Origin: Methylophaga sp. | Lineage (GTDB): Bacteria > Pseudomonadota > Gammaproteobacteria > Nitrosococcales > Methylophagaceae | Assembly (NCBI GenBank): GCA_020831825.1 | Contig: JAFIFW010000010.1 | Span: forward strand, 1-64,000 | Length of the DNA stretch: 64,000 nt | Direction of reading: 5' to 3' | In this document: in pieces, positions 1-8,031 of the stretch | How the letters are laid out: the number at the start of each line of letters is the position of its first letter | How positions within the stretch are numbered: position 1 is the stretch's first letter | Notes under the pieces: generated by a model | The model's input: the letters and a program-made list of their open reading frames with translations, nothing else | The model's database searches: none | What the model was told of the DNA's origin: nothing | Translations under genes and position numbers: made by a program

Positions 1-1017
1 TACCGATAAGTAATCAGCAAAATACTGCTCAACAGGGGCAAGGTTCATTTCATCCAAACACAACCAGTAAGGCAGTACCTTATCTAACTCATCTCGTTCA
101 CCTGCCACAACTAAACGCTCGCCTTGGTCTTCGCCTTCTTGCACTTCAACGGTTAAGCCACTATCAGCAATGGCACGCCAGGCTTTGGCGATAAACTGCA
201 ATACATCGGTGGTTATATATTCAGCGTTGCCGTCTTTTGCGAGGCGAGAAATATAACCAAGCAAATCACTCGGTTCGTGCCAATCGGGGCGCACCGAGGT
301 TAAACAATAAGTTTCAGCAAACTGGCCAGAGGTTTTTGCTTGTTCACGCACAAAACGGGTTTTACCTGTGCCTGAGATACCAGCGAGAAGGAGGAAGGGT
401 TTGGAAAGAAGCTGTGCGTTACTAACTGACCGTCTTGAATGCTGATTAGTCTCTAGATTAACATCTGCATATATTTCTAATAATTCTGTTAGGTCTGAGG
501 TAAGAGCATCTTCATCAGGCATATTTTCTAAAGGATAAAACTTTGCGCCAGCTGAAGCCCACTCATAAGACTTACCTAATGTCGTATTAGATCGTAAATC
601 TACTTTCTGATCCCAAGCATTAAGTCGATTATCTAACCCCCTTATGTTATTGCGAAGTTCCTCCGCTTTTTGTTTTGCTAGAGCTGTTCCATATTGCCTC
701 TTCAGCTCTGTAGTTCCAAAGCCCAACGAGAGATAAACACCACTACCATCTGAACGGAACAAATAAACAGGATAAATACCGGACTGTGTTGACTCTGTTA
801 TTGACGGATTGAGAATCGACAACCAAGGTACGTCGGCCCAATTTCCTGCGCCAGCACTCGCTTTTATTAGATAATTAGTTGGCGATGGCAGCGTGTTTTC
901 TATTGCTCTAATTAAATCTTGTCTTAGTAAAGTGGCTATTGGATGACCAGTAAACTGCTCATTCTTAGCTTTTACCCAACCACCTGCTATCTCTATTAAA
1001 AGTTGTCTTAAACTCAT
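1..1017 (-). CDS. McrB-type AAA+ restriction protein (partial, C-terminus off the left edge)
   Basis: Reading the minus strand from the ATG at 1017 gives 339 codons with no stop before position 1, so only the N-terminal part is present. The first ~190 residues match the MrcB-like N-terminal domain (DUF3578) style. A Walker A motif GISGTGKT follows at about residues 211-218, and a Walker B-like CLDEMNLAPVEQYF lies near the end; both are typical of McrB GTPases. In McrBC systems this subunit powers cleavage of modified DNA, with McrC supplying the nuclease. The start follows an AAGGGT ribosome site just after the stop of the upstream HTH gene, so the two are probably co-transcribed. McrC would lie outside the window. 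Family assignment is secure; target specificity is unknown. Confidence 0.85.
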   Translation of the reverse strand, partial: MSLRQLLIEIAGGWVKAKNEQFTGHPIATLLRQDLIRAIENTLPSPTNYLIKASAGAGNWADVPWLSILNPSITESTQSGIYPVYLFRSDGSGVYLSLGFGTTELKRQYGTALAKQKAEELRNNIRGLDNRLNAWDQKVDLRSNTTLGKSYEWASAGAKFYPLENMPDEDALTSDLTELLEIYADVNLETNQHSRRSVSNAQLLSKPFLLLAGISGTGKTRFVREQAKTSGQFAETYCLTSVRPDWHEPSDLLGYISRLAKDGNAEYITTDVLQFIAKAWRAIADSGLTVEVQEGEDQGERLVVAGERDELDKVLPYWLCLDEMNLAPVEQYFADYLSV

Positions 1018-1026
1018 ATGTACCCT

Positions 1027-1353
1027 TTATACTAAGACCAAGAATTTTTGGTATTCCAGTTCTATTTTTTTTGTTTTTGCATATCCTGAAGATACTAGCC
1101 TTACAATCCCCAAACCATCTAATGTTTTCAATGTTCTCGACACATTACTGACCGCTCGACCTGTAAGCGCGGCCAGCTCAGTCACCGATTGTGGGTGTTG
1201 CTCGGCGATCACTTTTAACAATTGCTGGTTTTCTTTCGACAGCACATTAGCCACCGATTTAAGCGAATCGAACCAAATATCGACAGGGTAATCAGGGTCG
1301 GGCGTTTGGCCTTTAATACCAATAACGCAGCGCGATTGTTTTACGTTTTTCAT
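1027..1353 (-). CDS. Small winged-helix transcriptional regulator (COG4190 / HVO_A0114-like)
   Basis: A 108-residue protein with a MarR-like winged helix. The segment SVTELAALTGRAVSNVSRTL is a helix-turn-helix and is followed by a short wing. This resembles COG4190 predicted regulators, which are often found as the DNA-binding half of toxin-antitoxin-like pairs. Here no toxin lies upstream. Instead the gene sits 9 bp ahead of the McrB-like gene on the same strand, so it may control the restriction operon. An inverted repeat at 1379-1400, just upstream, is a possible operator. The functional link is inferred from position only. Confidence 0.75.
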   Translation of the reverse strand: MKNVKQSRCVIGIKGQTPDPDYPVDIWFDSLKSVANVLSKENQQLLKVIAEQHPQSVTELAALTGRAVSNVSRTLKTLDGLGIVRLVSSGYAKTKKIELEYQKFLVLV

Positions 1354-1373
1354 TTTTTACTCGAATCGTTTAC

Positions 1374-1442
1374 TCACGACTCGCTAGACAGCCAGCGAGT
1401 ACATAAGACAGCGCTTGGCCAATTAAAAGACTGTACGCTCAT
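1374..1442 (-). CDS. Possible 22-residue leader ORF
   Basis: The ATG at 1442 follows an excellent GGAGG ribosome site at a 7-base spacing. The frame runs 22 codons (MSVQSFNWPS...) to a TGA at 1374, 20 bp before the HTH gene. The distal half of the ORF overlaps a 7-bp inverted repeat. It has no recognisable family. It may be a leader peptide, a remnant of a lost gene, or chance; the strong ribosome site is the only real support. Confidence 0.25.
   Translation of the reverse strand: MSVQSFNWPSAVLCTRWLSSES
1379..1400. promoter_or_regulatory. Inverted repeat upstream of the HTH-mcrB operon
   Basis: A perfect 7-bp inverted repeat, ACTCGCT then AGCGAGT, separated by 8 bp. It lies 25 bp upstream of the HTH gene start. 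It could be an operator for that regulator or a small hairpin in the leader; no U-tract follows, so it is not a normal terminator. Confidence 0.4.
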
Positions 1443-1507
1443 AGATAACCTCCATATCTTATCACCCGCTGATAATTGAGCAAGGTTATTTTCCGTTTAT
1501 GACGATC

Positions 1508-1968
1508 CTAGTGCCCGTGTACATGACGAAGCCGTACAATCAAGGCTATCAGCAACACACAGGCCAGACCGGTCGCCGCCGGAAACAGTATTGTGGTGGT
1601 GGAATAATGTTCCAGCGCCAGTAACACCAGTAGATTTCTCAGGGCAAACAAACTGAAAAAGCCGATATTTTCCTGATAAGGCAAATGAAACGCTTTTCTG
1701 TAGGTCGGGCCAAAGCCCAGCAGATCAACAAAAGTCAGCAAGATCACCGCCCACAGCGGATTGGCCGTGAAATACCAGAGCGGCTAAGGACAAAATTGCC
1801 AGCACCATAAACAGCCGATCTGTTCGGGTAATGCTGTAATCGGCGCGGTATCGATAAGCCAGCCCGGCCACCAGCAAGGTAATCACACCTGACACGCCAA
1901 TCGGCCAGGCGCCTACACCGCCGCCGTCCTGCAATTGTGCAAAAACATATTTGGCCGAATATCCCAGC
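1508..1968 (-). pseudogene. Frameshifted, 5'-truncated membrane protein relic
   Basis: Two minus-strand frames together encode one hydrophobic protein. The upstream part reads LGYSAKYVFAQLQDGGGVGAW and on through a TRTDRLF segment. The downstream part reads PLWYFTANPLWAVILLTFVD and on to RLRHVHGH. The reading switches frame at about 1784-1790, where one base appears to be missing. At the 5' end the frame opens directly after an in-frame TAG at about 1969, with no start codon, so the N-terminus is gone. The family is an uncharacterised multi-pass membrane protein. I consider this a dead gene unless the frameshift is a sequencing error; the missing 5' end argues against that. Confidence 0.7.
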
Positions 1969-2405
1969 TAACTCTCACCTAAAATTACATCGCTGAACAG
2001 CACAAAAGTATTAGAAAGCAATCAACCATGAGTAGCTTGGGGTTCAGCCTTTCACGCTGCTCAATCAGTCACCAAAGACTTTGTTGCAGATGACAAAACT
2101 GCTGTAGTCATAGCTATGGTAAGCCCCTGTTACATTCAATTCTATAGTCTATCGTTTGTCAGATAGTTTAGAGACCAGCTCTACAGAGAAGGACTATCAT
2201 CCTCGTCCACCTGGCTGGGCTGAAACAGCAACGCTTCAGGTTCTTGGGCATGAATCGGCGGCCGGGCGTTGACACTCTATCGACATGACTTCGGCAGGTG
2301 TACCTGGACTGGATCGCACATATTAGAATGAACAGCTCGAAGGCGTTGGTTTGCTGAATTTGGGCACTGGCCTCACCGGTGGTATCAGAAAACTTATGTA
2401 CTGAG
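1969..2405. other. Non-coding stretch, nothing recognised
   Basis: About 440 bp between the membrane-protein relic and the MarR-like gene. Short open frames exist on both strands, but none has a ribosome site or plausible protein composition. It sits next to a decayed gene and is likely a degraded accessory segment. Confidence 0.4.
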
Positions 2406-2783
2406 CTATTGTTCACCTGCTAGCGGACCAAAGCGCTGGCAGGTGAAATCAAGCCAGCGTTCTACACGAGCTGCACAATCTGCAGAGAGTGTCACCAACC
2501 GCATGCGGCGGTCTTCTTCGCATTCGTGTTCTTCAAGCAGGCCACGTTCCAGTGCCCTCTGTACATACTTAACCGAAGTACGTCGACTGATGTTTGGCAT
2601 CATTTCATAAAGCTCGGTCTTCGGCATTAGCTGATCGCGTTTGAGCCACATCTGGGTGAAAAGATCGCAGTAGTCCAGATCATTGAGCCCGGTATCGGCA
2701 AAACTGTTAGCCCAGAAAGTATCAATATCAAAGATCGCTAGCGCAGCTTCGGTGCGACTGGTGTGCGAATAGCGATGCGTCAT
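2406..2783 (-). CDS. MarR-like winged-helix regulator
   Basis: The start at 2783 is preceded by AGGAGGC and gives 125 residues. Upstream in-frame codons lack a ribosome site. Residues about 55-110 form a winged helix, including KTELYEMMPNISRRTSVKYV, with acidic and basic residues in the wing (HECEEDRRMRLV), as in MarR-family proteins. The gene is divergent from the isomerase-desaturase-ABC operon and shares a 198-bp intergenic region rich in ATGCA-type repeats. This is the usual layout for a local regulator that senses the operon's substrate. The ligand is not known. Confidence 0.75.
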   Translation of the reverse strand: MTHRYSHTSRTEAALAIFDIDTFWANSFADTGLNDLDYCDLFTQMWLKRDQLMPKTELYEMMPNISRRTSVKYVQRALERGLLEEHECEEDRRMRLVTLSADCAARVERWLDFTCQRFGPLAGEQ

Positions 2784-2887
2784 GCTGCCTCCTGGTGATT
2801 GATTCTGGTGCGTTTTTGCAGGTGACGCGCACCATGAAAGGGCGATCGGTGCCATCCATGCACTGCCATTGCCTGCAATTATATGCT

Positions 2888-2930
2888 GATTTACATGCAA
2901 ATCAACAATATATGCATAATTGCATGTAGT
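2888..2930. promoter_or_regulatory. Putative operator cluster for the divergent MarR-like regulator
   Basis: Within the divergent intergenic region, TACATGCAA (2892-2900) and TTGCATGTA (2920-2928) form a perfect 9-bp inverted repeat with a 19-bp spacer. The spacer holds the 8-bp palindrome TATGCATA (2911-2918). Such nested ATGCA palindromes are typical of MarR-type binding sites. Assignment to this regulator is by position. Confidence 0.55.
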
Positions 2931-2981
2931 TGGCATGGCTATTGCCTCCACTCAAGGTGAAATCTTTCCCAGGAGACGGAA

Positions 2982-3848
2982 ATGCAGTTTGCCTTGTTCA
3001 AAACACTTTGGGGCCACACCGGCTCTGTCACTGAAGCCGCACAGCTGGCCGTCGAGAGCGGCTTCACAGGGCTGGAAGCGCCGGCACATGATGTCGCGCA
3101 ACTGACTGAGCTGAAGCAAGCGCTCACCGAATTCGATCTGGCGTGGATCTGCGAAATCTGCACCACCGGCAGCTATGTACCCGATCGCCAGGCAACGCCA
3201 GAGCAGCATTTGGCGGATATGGAGGCGAAGCTTGTGCATGCCCTGCCTTTGGAGCCACGTTTTTTCAACCTCATGGCCGGTTGTGATGCCTGGCCGGTGG
3301 ATGTACAGGTCGACTTTTTTGGTCGCGCTCATGAAATCGGCCGTAAACATGGTGTGGTGTGTAGTTTTGAAACCCACCGTGGTCGCTCGTTTTTTAACCC
3401 ATGGGTTACTCGTGATGTGTTGCGGCAGCTACCTGAGCTGCGCATCACCTGTGATTTCAGTCACTGGGTGGTGGTTTGCGAGCGTTTGATGGATAGCGAA
3501 TGGGATGTGATCACCGAAATCGCGCCCCATGCTCACCATATTCACGGCCGTGTCGGTTATGACCAAGGCCCTCAGGTGCCGCATCCCGGTGCACCCGAAT
3601 ACGCCGACGCACTCGCATCTCACGAGCGCTGCTGGGAGGTGATTTGGCAATCGCAACGTGAGCGTGGTTACCAGCTCAGCACCATGACACCGGAATTCGG
3701 ACCCGATGGCTACCTGCATTGCCTTCCGTTCACCGGCGCACCCATCGCAGATCTGTGGGATCTGAATCGCTGGATTGGCGAACGTCAACGCCAACATTTT
3801 TCCGAATGGCAAGCCGGTATGTCTGCCGCTCAAGTCCGTGCGCTTTGA
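2982..3848 (+). CDS. Sugar phosphate isomerase/epimerase-like TIM barrel
   Basis: A 288-residue protein of the xylose-isomerase-like / AP endonuclease family 2 barrel. Likely metal ligands are Glu130 (SFETHRG), Asp158 and His161 (CDFSHW), His188 (HIHGRV) and Glu238 (TPEFG). The start has AGGAG at good spacing. It is the first gene of a five-gene plus-strand operon with a desaturase-like oxygenase and an ABC importer. Members of this fold isomerise or epimerise sugars or polyols, or cleave C-C bonds in hydroxy acids, so the exact reaction cannot be told. It probably acts on the imported compound or its oxidised product. Confidence 0.8.
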   Translation: MQFALFKTLWGHTGSVTEAAQLAVESGFTGLEAPAHDVAQLTELKQALTEFDLAWICEICTTGSYVPDRQATPEQHLADMEAKLVHALPLEPRFFNLMAGCDAWPVDVQVDFFGRAHEIGRKHGVVCSFETHRGRSFFNPWVTRDVLRQLPELRITCDFSHWVVVCERLMDSEWDVITEIAPHAHHIHGRVGYDQGPQVPHPGAPEYADALASHERCWEVIWQSQRERGYQLSTMTPEFGPDGYLHCLPFTGAPIADLWDLNRWIGERQRQHFSEWQAGMSAAQVRAL

Positions 3849-3900
3849 GCCTTTGTCAATCTGATTTCAATACAGATAACAAAAAATAGAGGAGGATAAT

Positions 3901-4917
3901 ATGACTTCAGTACGTTCATTGCTGCGAGACCCGACCAGCCTGTGGCCGAATACCATCGCGGTTAGCTATATTCTGCTTACCTATTTGGGTGGCTGGTGGG
4001 CCATGTTCCAAAATAGCCTGCCCCTGTTTGTGCTCGGTGTAGTGGCCGTAGCCCACGGCATGACCATTGCTGCGTACCTGATGCATGACGCCGGCCATAA
4101 CAGCATATTCAAGAGTAACGATCACAACACCCGCCTGGGTCGGTGGCTGAATGTCATCTGCGGCAGCAACTATGGCACATACGAGGACATGCGCTACAAG
4201 CACATGCGCCACCATGTCGATAACTGCGAACCGGTCACCTTTGATTACCGTAGCTGGTTGAAACGTCACCCTGTTATTCATCGAATCGTGAATGCATTGG
4301 AATGGGCCTACATTCCAGCGGTTGAATTTCTGATGCATGCCATGCAAATGATCGCGCCTTTTGTCTACGACCATCTGCGTCATCAGCGCGCACGGGTGGT
4401 TCGCGTCGCACTGGTGCGCTTCTCACTGTTTGGTGTGATTCTATGGTTCGCTCCGCTGGCAGCGCTGGGTTACGTGCTGGCTTATATCCTGTTTCTGACC
4501 ATTCTGCGTTTCATGGATAACTTCCAGCACAGCTATGAGATTTTCTACCAGCTGCATGACAAAGCTTTCGTACCACCGAAAAAAGGCGACTATCAGTACG
4601 AACAGACTCACACCTATAGCAACCTGCTGTCGGCTCGGTGGCCTTGGATCAATCTGTTGGTGCTCAATTTTCCTTACCACAATGCACATCACGATAAACC
4701 CACACTGAGCTGGCATCGTCTGCCAGCACTTCATGCCGAACTCTATCCCGACGGCTGTGCCCAGCAGTTAGAGTTCTGGCCGCAGGTGGTGTCATTTCAT
4801 CGCTATCGTGTCAAGCGAGTGCTGGCCGAGGAATACGGTGAGTTTGATGTCGCTTCAGAATTGAAATCGAAGCAGGCAGTGGGCGTGAATGCACTGTCAT
4901 TCCTGGTGGCTTTTTAA
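3901..4917 (+). CDS. Fatty-acid-desaturase-fold diiron oxygenase
   Basis: A 338-residue integral membrane protein with the three histidine boxes of the desaturase/hydroxylase superfamily: HDAGH at 62-66, HMRHH at 101-105 and HNAHH at 260-264. Hydrophobic segments lie near residues 20-60 and 165-205. A GAGGA ribosome site precedes the ATG. These enzymes use a diiron centre and O2 to desaturate or hydroxylate acyl chains, carotenoids, alkanes or aromatic methyl groups. Placed between a TIM-barrel isomerase and a small-molecule ABC importer under a MarR-like regulator, it looks more like a catabolic or modifying enzyme for an imported compound than a lipid housekeeping desaturase. That last point is inference. 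Confidence 0.82.
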   Translation: MTSVRSLLRDPTSLWPNTIAVSYILLTYLGGWWAMFQNSLPLFVLGVVAVAHGMTIAAYLMHDAGHNSIFKSNDHNTRLGRWLNVICGSNYGTYEDMRYKHMRHHVDNCEPVTFDYRSWLKRHPVIHRIVNALEWAYIPAVEFLMHAMQMIAPFVYDHLRHQRARVVRVALVRFSLFGVILWFAPLAALGYVLAYILFLTILRFMDNFQHSYEIFYQLHDKAFVPPKKGDYQYEQTHTYSNLLSARWPWINLLVLNFPYHNAHHDKPTLSWHRLPALHAELYPDGCAQQLEFWPQVVSFHRYRVKRVLAEEYGEFDVASELKSKQAVGVNALSFLVAF

Positions 4918-4926
4918 GGGAATTTT

Positions 4927-5817
4927 ATGTCACAACCAGTGCAGTCTCAGGCAGTACCCATGACGCCAGATGCAAATGCGACAACGGCTGATTCATCGGC
5001 GGCTATGCCGCCGCTATCGCCCTGGCCGGTCAAGGTGCGTTGGTTTGAGTTCAAGCACCCGGTCTCTGCCTTGAGCAAAGTCTGGCTGGGCGTGGCTGCA
5101 TGGTTAGTATTTTTGTTGGGTTGGCATTATGCGGCGACATCCGGTGATGCCAACCCGCTGTTCCCATCACCGCTGGCGGTGCTGGATGCGCTGTGGACTC
5201 TGTTTGCTGAGCGCGGCTTTGCCAGTGATGTATTAGCCAGCTTGAAGCGGATTTTAATCAGCTTTTTTCTGGCATGCAGTATCGCGATTCCGCTAGGAAT
5301 TTTGATGGGTGCTTTTCCACGTGTTGAAAGCGCGTTCGGGCCGTTAGTATCTGCTTTTCGCTACCTACCGGCACCCGCATTTATACCGCTGTTGCTGATG
5401 TGGCTTGGCACTGGAGATACTCAGAAGATCGCGTTACTAATGCTGGGCGTTATCTGGTTTCTGATCACACTGGTGTGTGACAACGTCAAACAGACACCGG
5501 TCGACTTTATTGAAACTGCTAAAACCCTCGGCGGCTCACGCCGCAAGATCCTTTGGACGGTGGTGGTGCCAGCCTCATTGCCGAATATCGTGATCACCTG
5601 CAGGCAGATGCTGGCGGTCAGCTGGACTTATCTGGTAATTGCCGAGATTGTGGCTGCCACCGATGGGATTGGTGCGATGATCATGCGCGCGCGCCGCTTT
5701 GTGAATGTGGATGACATCATGGCCGGGATCCTGGTAATCGGCATTCTGGGTCTGGTATGTGATCTGCTTTTCCGTGGCCTTTACTGGCTGATGTTCCCTT
5801 ACTTGAGAAGACGTTGA
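4927..5817 (+). CDS. ABC importer permease, SsuC/TauC/NrtB type
   Basis: A 296-residue inner-membrane permease with about six transmembrane segments after a ~45-residue Pro/Ala-rich cytoplasmic tail. The coupling region ETAKTLGGSRRKILWTVVVP is the EAA loop of nitrate/sulfonate/taurine-type importers. It lies 9 bp after the desaturase gene. It works with the lipoprotein and ATPase encoded directly downstream. The long N-terminal tail is longer than in SsuC or TauC. Confidence 0.88.
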   Translation: MSQPVQSQAVPMTPDANATTADSSAAMPPLSPWPVKVRWFEFKHPVSALSKVWLGVAAWLVFLLGWHYAATSGDANPLFPSPLAVLDALWTLFAERGFASDVLASLKRILISFFLACSIAIPLGILMGAFPRVESAFGPLVSAFRYLPAPAFIPLLLMWLGTGDTQKIALLMLGVIWFLITLVCDNVKQTPVDFIETAKTLGGSRRKILWTVVVPASLPNIVITCRQMLAVSWTYLVIAEIVAATDGIGAMIMRARRFVNVDDIMAGILVIGILGLVCDLLFRGLYWLMFPYLRRR

Positions 5818-5842
5818 TTATGACTAAGAAAGGAGTACCACC

Positions 5843-6931
5843 ATGTTCCTGCAATTGAAACGACTATTATTACGACCGATGCTGGTGCTGTTTGCAGCAG
5901 CCTCTATTGCTGCCTGTGGTAGCTCTGACACCCCCGAAGCGGTTGATCGAGAGCGGGTGGATGTTTCACTGTTTTCCTGGCCAGGCTATGGCTTTTGGTT
6001 TATTGCCCAAGAAAAGAACCTGGTACCTGAAGTTGACTTGAACATTCAGATCATTGAAGACCCCTATGAAAGTTTTGCACTGATGGCCGCAGGTCGTCTG
6101 GATGTAACCTCCAGTACCGTTGAGTATGGCCCGATTGCCGTGGATAGCGGTGTGCCAGTTCGATTAGTGACCTATACCAATCCGTCCTACGGTACCGATC
6201 GGATCATCATGCGGCCGGAAATTGGTTCGCCGGAAGAATTGCGTGGTAGAAGGGTTGCTGTTCTAGAAGGCGGGCTGACACAGATCTTTATGGGCATTTG
6301 GCTCGAGCAACAAGGCATCGGCATTGATGAAGTGCAATTTGTTAACGTGATCATGGATGAGGCTGTGGGTGCAATGCTCGGTGGTGATGTCGCAGCGGGT
6401 GAATTCTGGGAACCGTTTGGCACTCGCGTAATGGAGGGTATGCCGGGCGCTCAGGTAATGGCGATTTCTTCCGATGAACAGTGGATCAGCACTGCCTTGC
6501 TGGGTGACGGTATGTACATGGCGTCAGGCTTTATGGAACAGCGTCCGGAAGCAGCCGCACTTGCAATGAAGGCGTATTTTGCAGCTGTGGATTGGTGGAA
6601 GGAGAACCCAGAGGAAGGTAACCGCATCATTGCCAACGCAATCGGTTTTAGTATGGATGAGGTGGCCATGGTGATCGGTGATGATGGTCAAATCAACAAA
6701 GGTGGTATCTGGGTGTTCGATAAGGAAGAAGCCGGCATCTTTATGGGCCTGCTTGATGGCGAGCTGCCTTTGGGTCTGTACAGTGGCCAGATTACTGATC
6801 ACTGGAACACCACCAACGAATGGTGGGTGAAGTTCGGTCAAACTGAAGGTATGCATGACTGGACAACAGGCGTGGTGCTTGAACCACTCAAAGCCACACT
6901 GATATCCGCTGGTCTGCTGGAGGCAGAATGA
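5843..6931 (+). CDS. ABC importer substrate-binding lipoprotein (NMT1/SsuA-like)
   Basis: A 362-residue secreted protein. The signal peptide ends in a lipobox, SIAAC, with Cys25 as the probable lipid attachment site. The body has the two-lobe NMT1/SsuA pattern (FSWPGYGFWFIAQEKNL; RRVAVLEGG; GEFWEPFGTR). A strong AAGGAG lies upstream of the ATG. In a gammaproteobacterium it would be membrane-anchored in the periplasm and hand substrate to the adjacent permease. Binding proteins of this group take sulfonates, nitrate, pyrimidine precursors or small amides; the ligand here cannot be read from sequence. The stop overlaps the ATPase start by 4 bp. Confidence 0.85.
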   Translation: MFLQLKRLLLRPMLVLFAAASIAACGSSDTPEAVDRERVDVSLFSWPGYGFWFIAQEKNLVPEVDLNIQIIEDPYESFALMAAGRLDVTSSTVEYGPIAVDSGVPVRLVTYTNPSYGTDRIIMRPEIGSPEELRGRRVAVLEGGLTQIFMGIWLEQQGIGIDEVQFVNVIMDEAVGAMLGGDVAAGEFWEPFGTRVMEGMPGAQVMAISSDEQWISTALLGDGMYMASGFMEQRPEAAALAMKAYFAAVDWWKENPEEGNRIIANAIGFSMDEVAMVIGDDGQINKGGIWVFDKEEAGIFMGLLDGELPLGLYSGQITDHWNTTNEWWVKFGQTEGMHDWTTGVVLEPLKATLISAGLLEAE

Positions 6932-7728
6932 GCGTAGCTGAGCAACTGGACATGAGCAGCCTGCTTGTCGATCGGGTGGGGAAAACATTCTCCGCCCGAC
7001 GCAGCAGCGTGGTGGCGGTGGAGTCAGTAAGCTTCACCGTCCCACCACGTGAAGTCTGCATCCTGCTTGGGCCGTCCGGTTGTGGTAAATCTACCGTACT
7101 GCGCATGATCGCCGGGCTTGAAATACCTACCAGTGGCCGCATCACTCTCAGTGGCCGCCCGGTTCTCGGGCCAGCTCGTGAACGGGGTATGGTGTTTCAG
7201 GGCTATACCTCTTTCCCCTGGCTTACCGTGCGTCAGAATGTGGCCTATGGTCTCAAGCTTAATGGTGATTTTGGTGCGCTTCGTGAGGGCACAGTTGATC
7301 ATTTTCTAGAATCCGTCGGCCTGACTCGTTTCGCCAATGCCTGGCCACATGAACTCTCAGGCGGTATGCGCCAGCGCGTGGCGCTCGCCCGCGCCCTGGC
7401 CGCCACCCCCGAACTGTTATTGATGGACGAGCCCTTCGGCGCTCTGGACGCGGAAACCCGCTGGCAGATGCAGGAATTGCTGCTGAAGGTGATCCGCAAA
7501 GAGCGTATGACAGTGGTGATGGTGACCCACGATGTGGAAGAAGCCTTGCTGCTTGGCGATCAGATTGTGTTTCTTTCAAGCCATCCAGGCCGTGTACGTA
7601 CCATAATCAACCCACCTTTCAAGACCGACTCGGCAATTAGAACCCGAGAAGACTTGCGCGCTCACCCGCGCTACGCGGAAATGGAGCGTGACATCCTGCA
7701 AATGATGCGCGAGGAAGGAAAGCACTAA
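6928..7728 (+). CDS. ABC importer ATPase, SsuB/TauB/NrtD type
   Basis: A 266-residue ATPase with Walker A GPSGCGKST at 48-56, a signature LSGGMRQRVALARAL near residue 143, Walker B LLLMDEPFGALD and the switch histidine in MVTHDVEEAL. It overlaps the preceding gene by ATGA, so it is translationally coupled. It is the last gene of the operon; a strong hairpin lies 17 bp downstream. It energises the importer formed with the two preceding genes. Confidence 0.92.
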   Translation: MSVAEQLDMSSLLVDRVGKTFSARRSSVVAVESVSFTVPPREVCILLGPSGCGKSTVLRMIAGLEIPTSGRITLSGRPVLGPARERGMVFQGYTSFPWLTVRQNVAYGLKLNGDFGALREGTVDHFLESVGLTRFANAWPHELSGGMRQRVALARALAATPELLLMDEPFGALDAETRWQMQELLLKVIRKERMTVVMVTHDVEEALLLGDQIVFLSSHPGRVRTIINPPFKTDSAIRTREDLRAHPRYAEMERDILQMMREEGKH

Positions 7729-7744
7729 TTGTCCGCAATTTGTT

Positions 7745-7804
7745 GGACGGCTGACGCCCGGTATTTCTATAGACGGGTCTATAGCTACGTCGCGTCAGAC
7801 GTCC
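7745..7804 (+). repeat. Long composite hairpin after the desaturase-ABC operon
   Basis: Outer arms GGACGGCTGACGC (7745-7757) and GCGTCAGACGTCC (7792-7804) pair with one mismatch. Between them, CTATAGAC and GTCTATAG (7767-7784) form a perfect inner 8-bp stem. A U-rich run is weak (only TTTT at 7810), so this may be a REP-like palindromic element doing transcript-end protection rather than a classic terminator. Confidence 0.6.
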
Positions 7805-8031
7805 TACCATTTTCTAAATTCATATCAAACACATGCTCGCCAATGCGAACAGCTGGCCCAGATCACCACTGATTGTAGGCGTTCACTCGTCACATCTTTG
7901 CTTTCCAGCGTGATGGGAAAATGGCCAGACCGACCGCCAAGCAAACAGTACATTTATATCTTGGATTGCTAAATGCGTATAAACGGTCATCTTATGCACT
8001 GCGCTTGATGACCAATGTGGGCTGTATGATG
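7805..8031. other. Intergenic gap, nothing recognised
   Basis: No open frame with plausible composition and no RNA signature. The flanking operons converge here. Confidence 0.4.

Noticed and set aside
1354-1507. A toxin gene partner for the COG4190-like regulator
   Set aside because: Only a 22-codon frame is present upstream; no DUF6516-like or other toxin sequence is visible.
2168-2416. An 82-codon frame ahead of the MarR-like gene end
   Set aside because: Composition (Cys/Arg/Trp-rich) and lack of a ribosome site argue against coding; not a recognisable transposase remnant either.
7745-7804. Calling the composite hairpin a standard intrinsic terminator
   Set aside because: The following T-run is short and 5 bases away, so I kept it as a repeat/hairpin.
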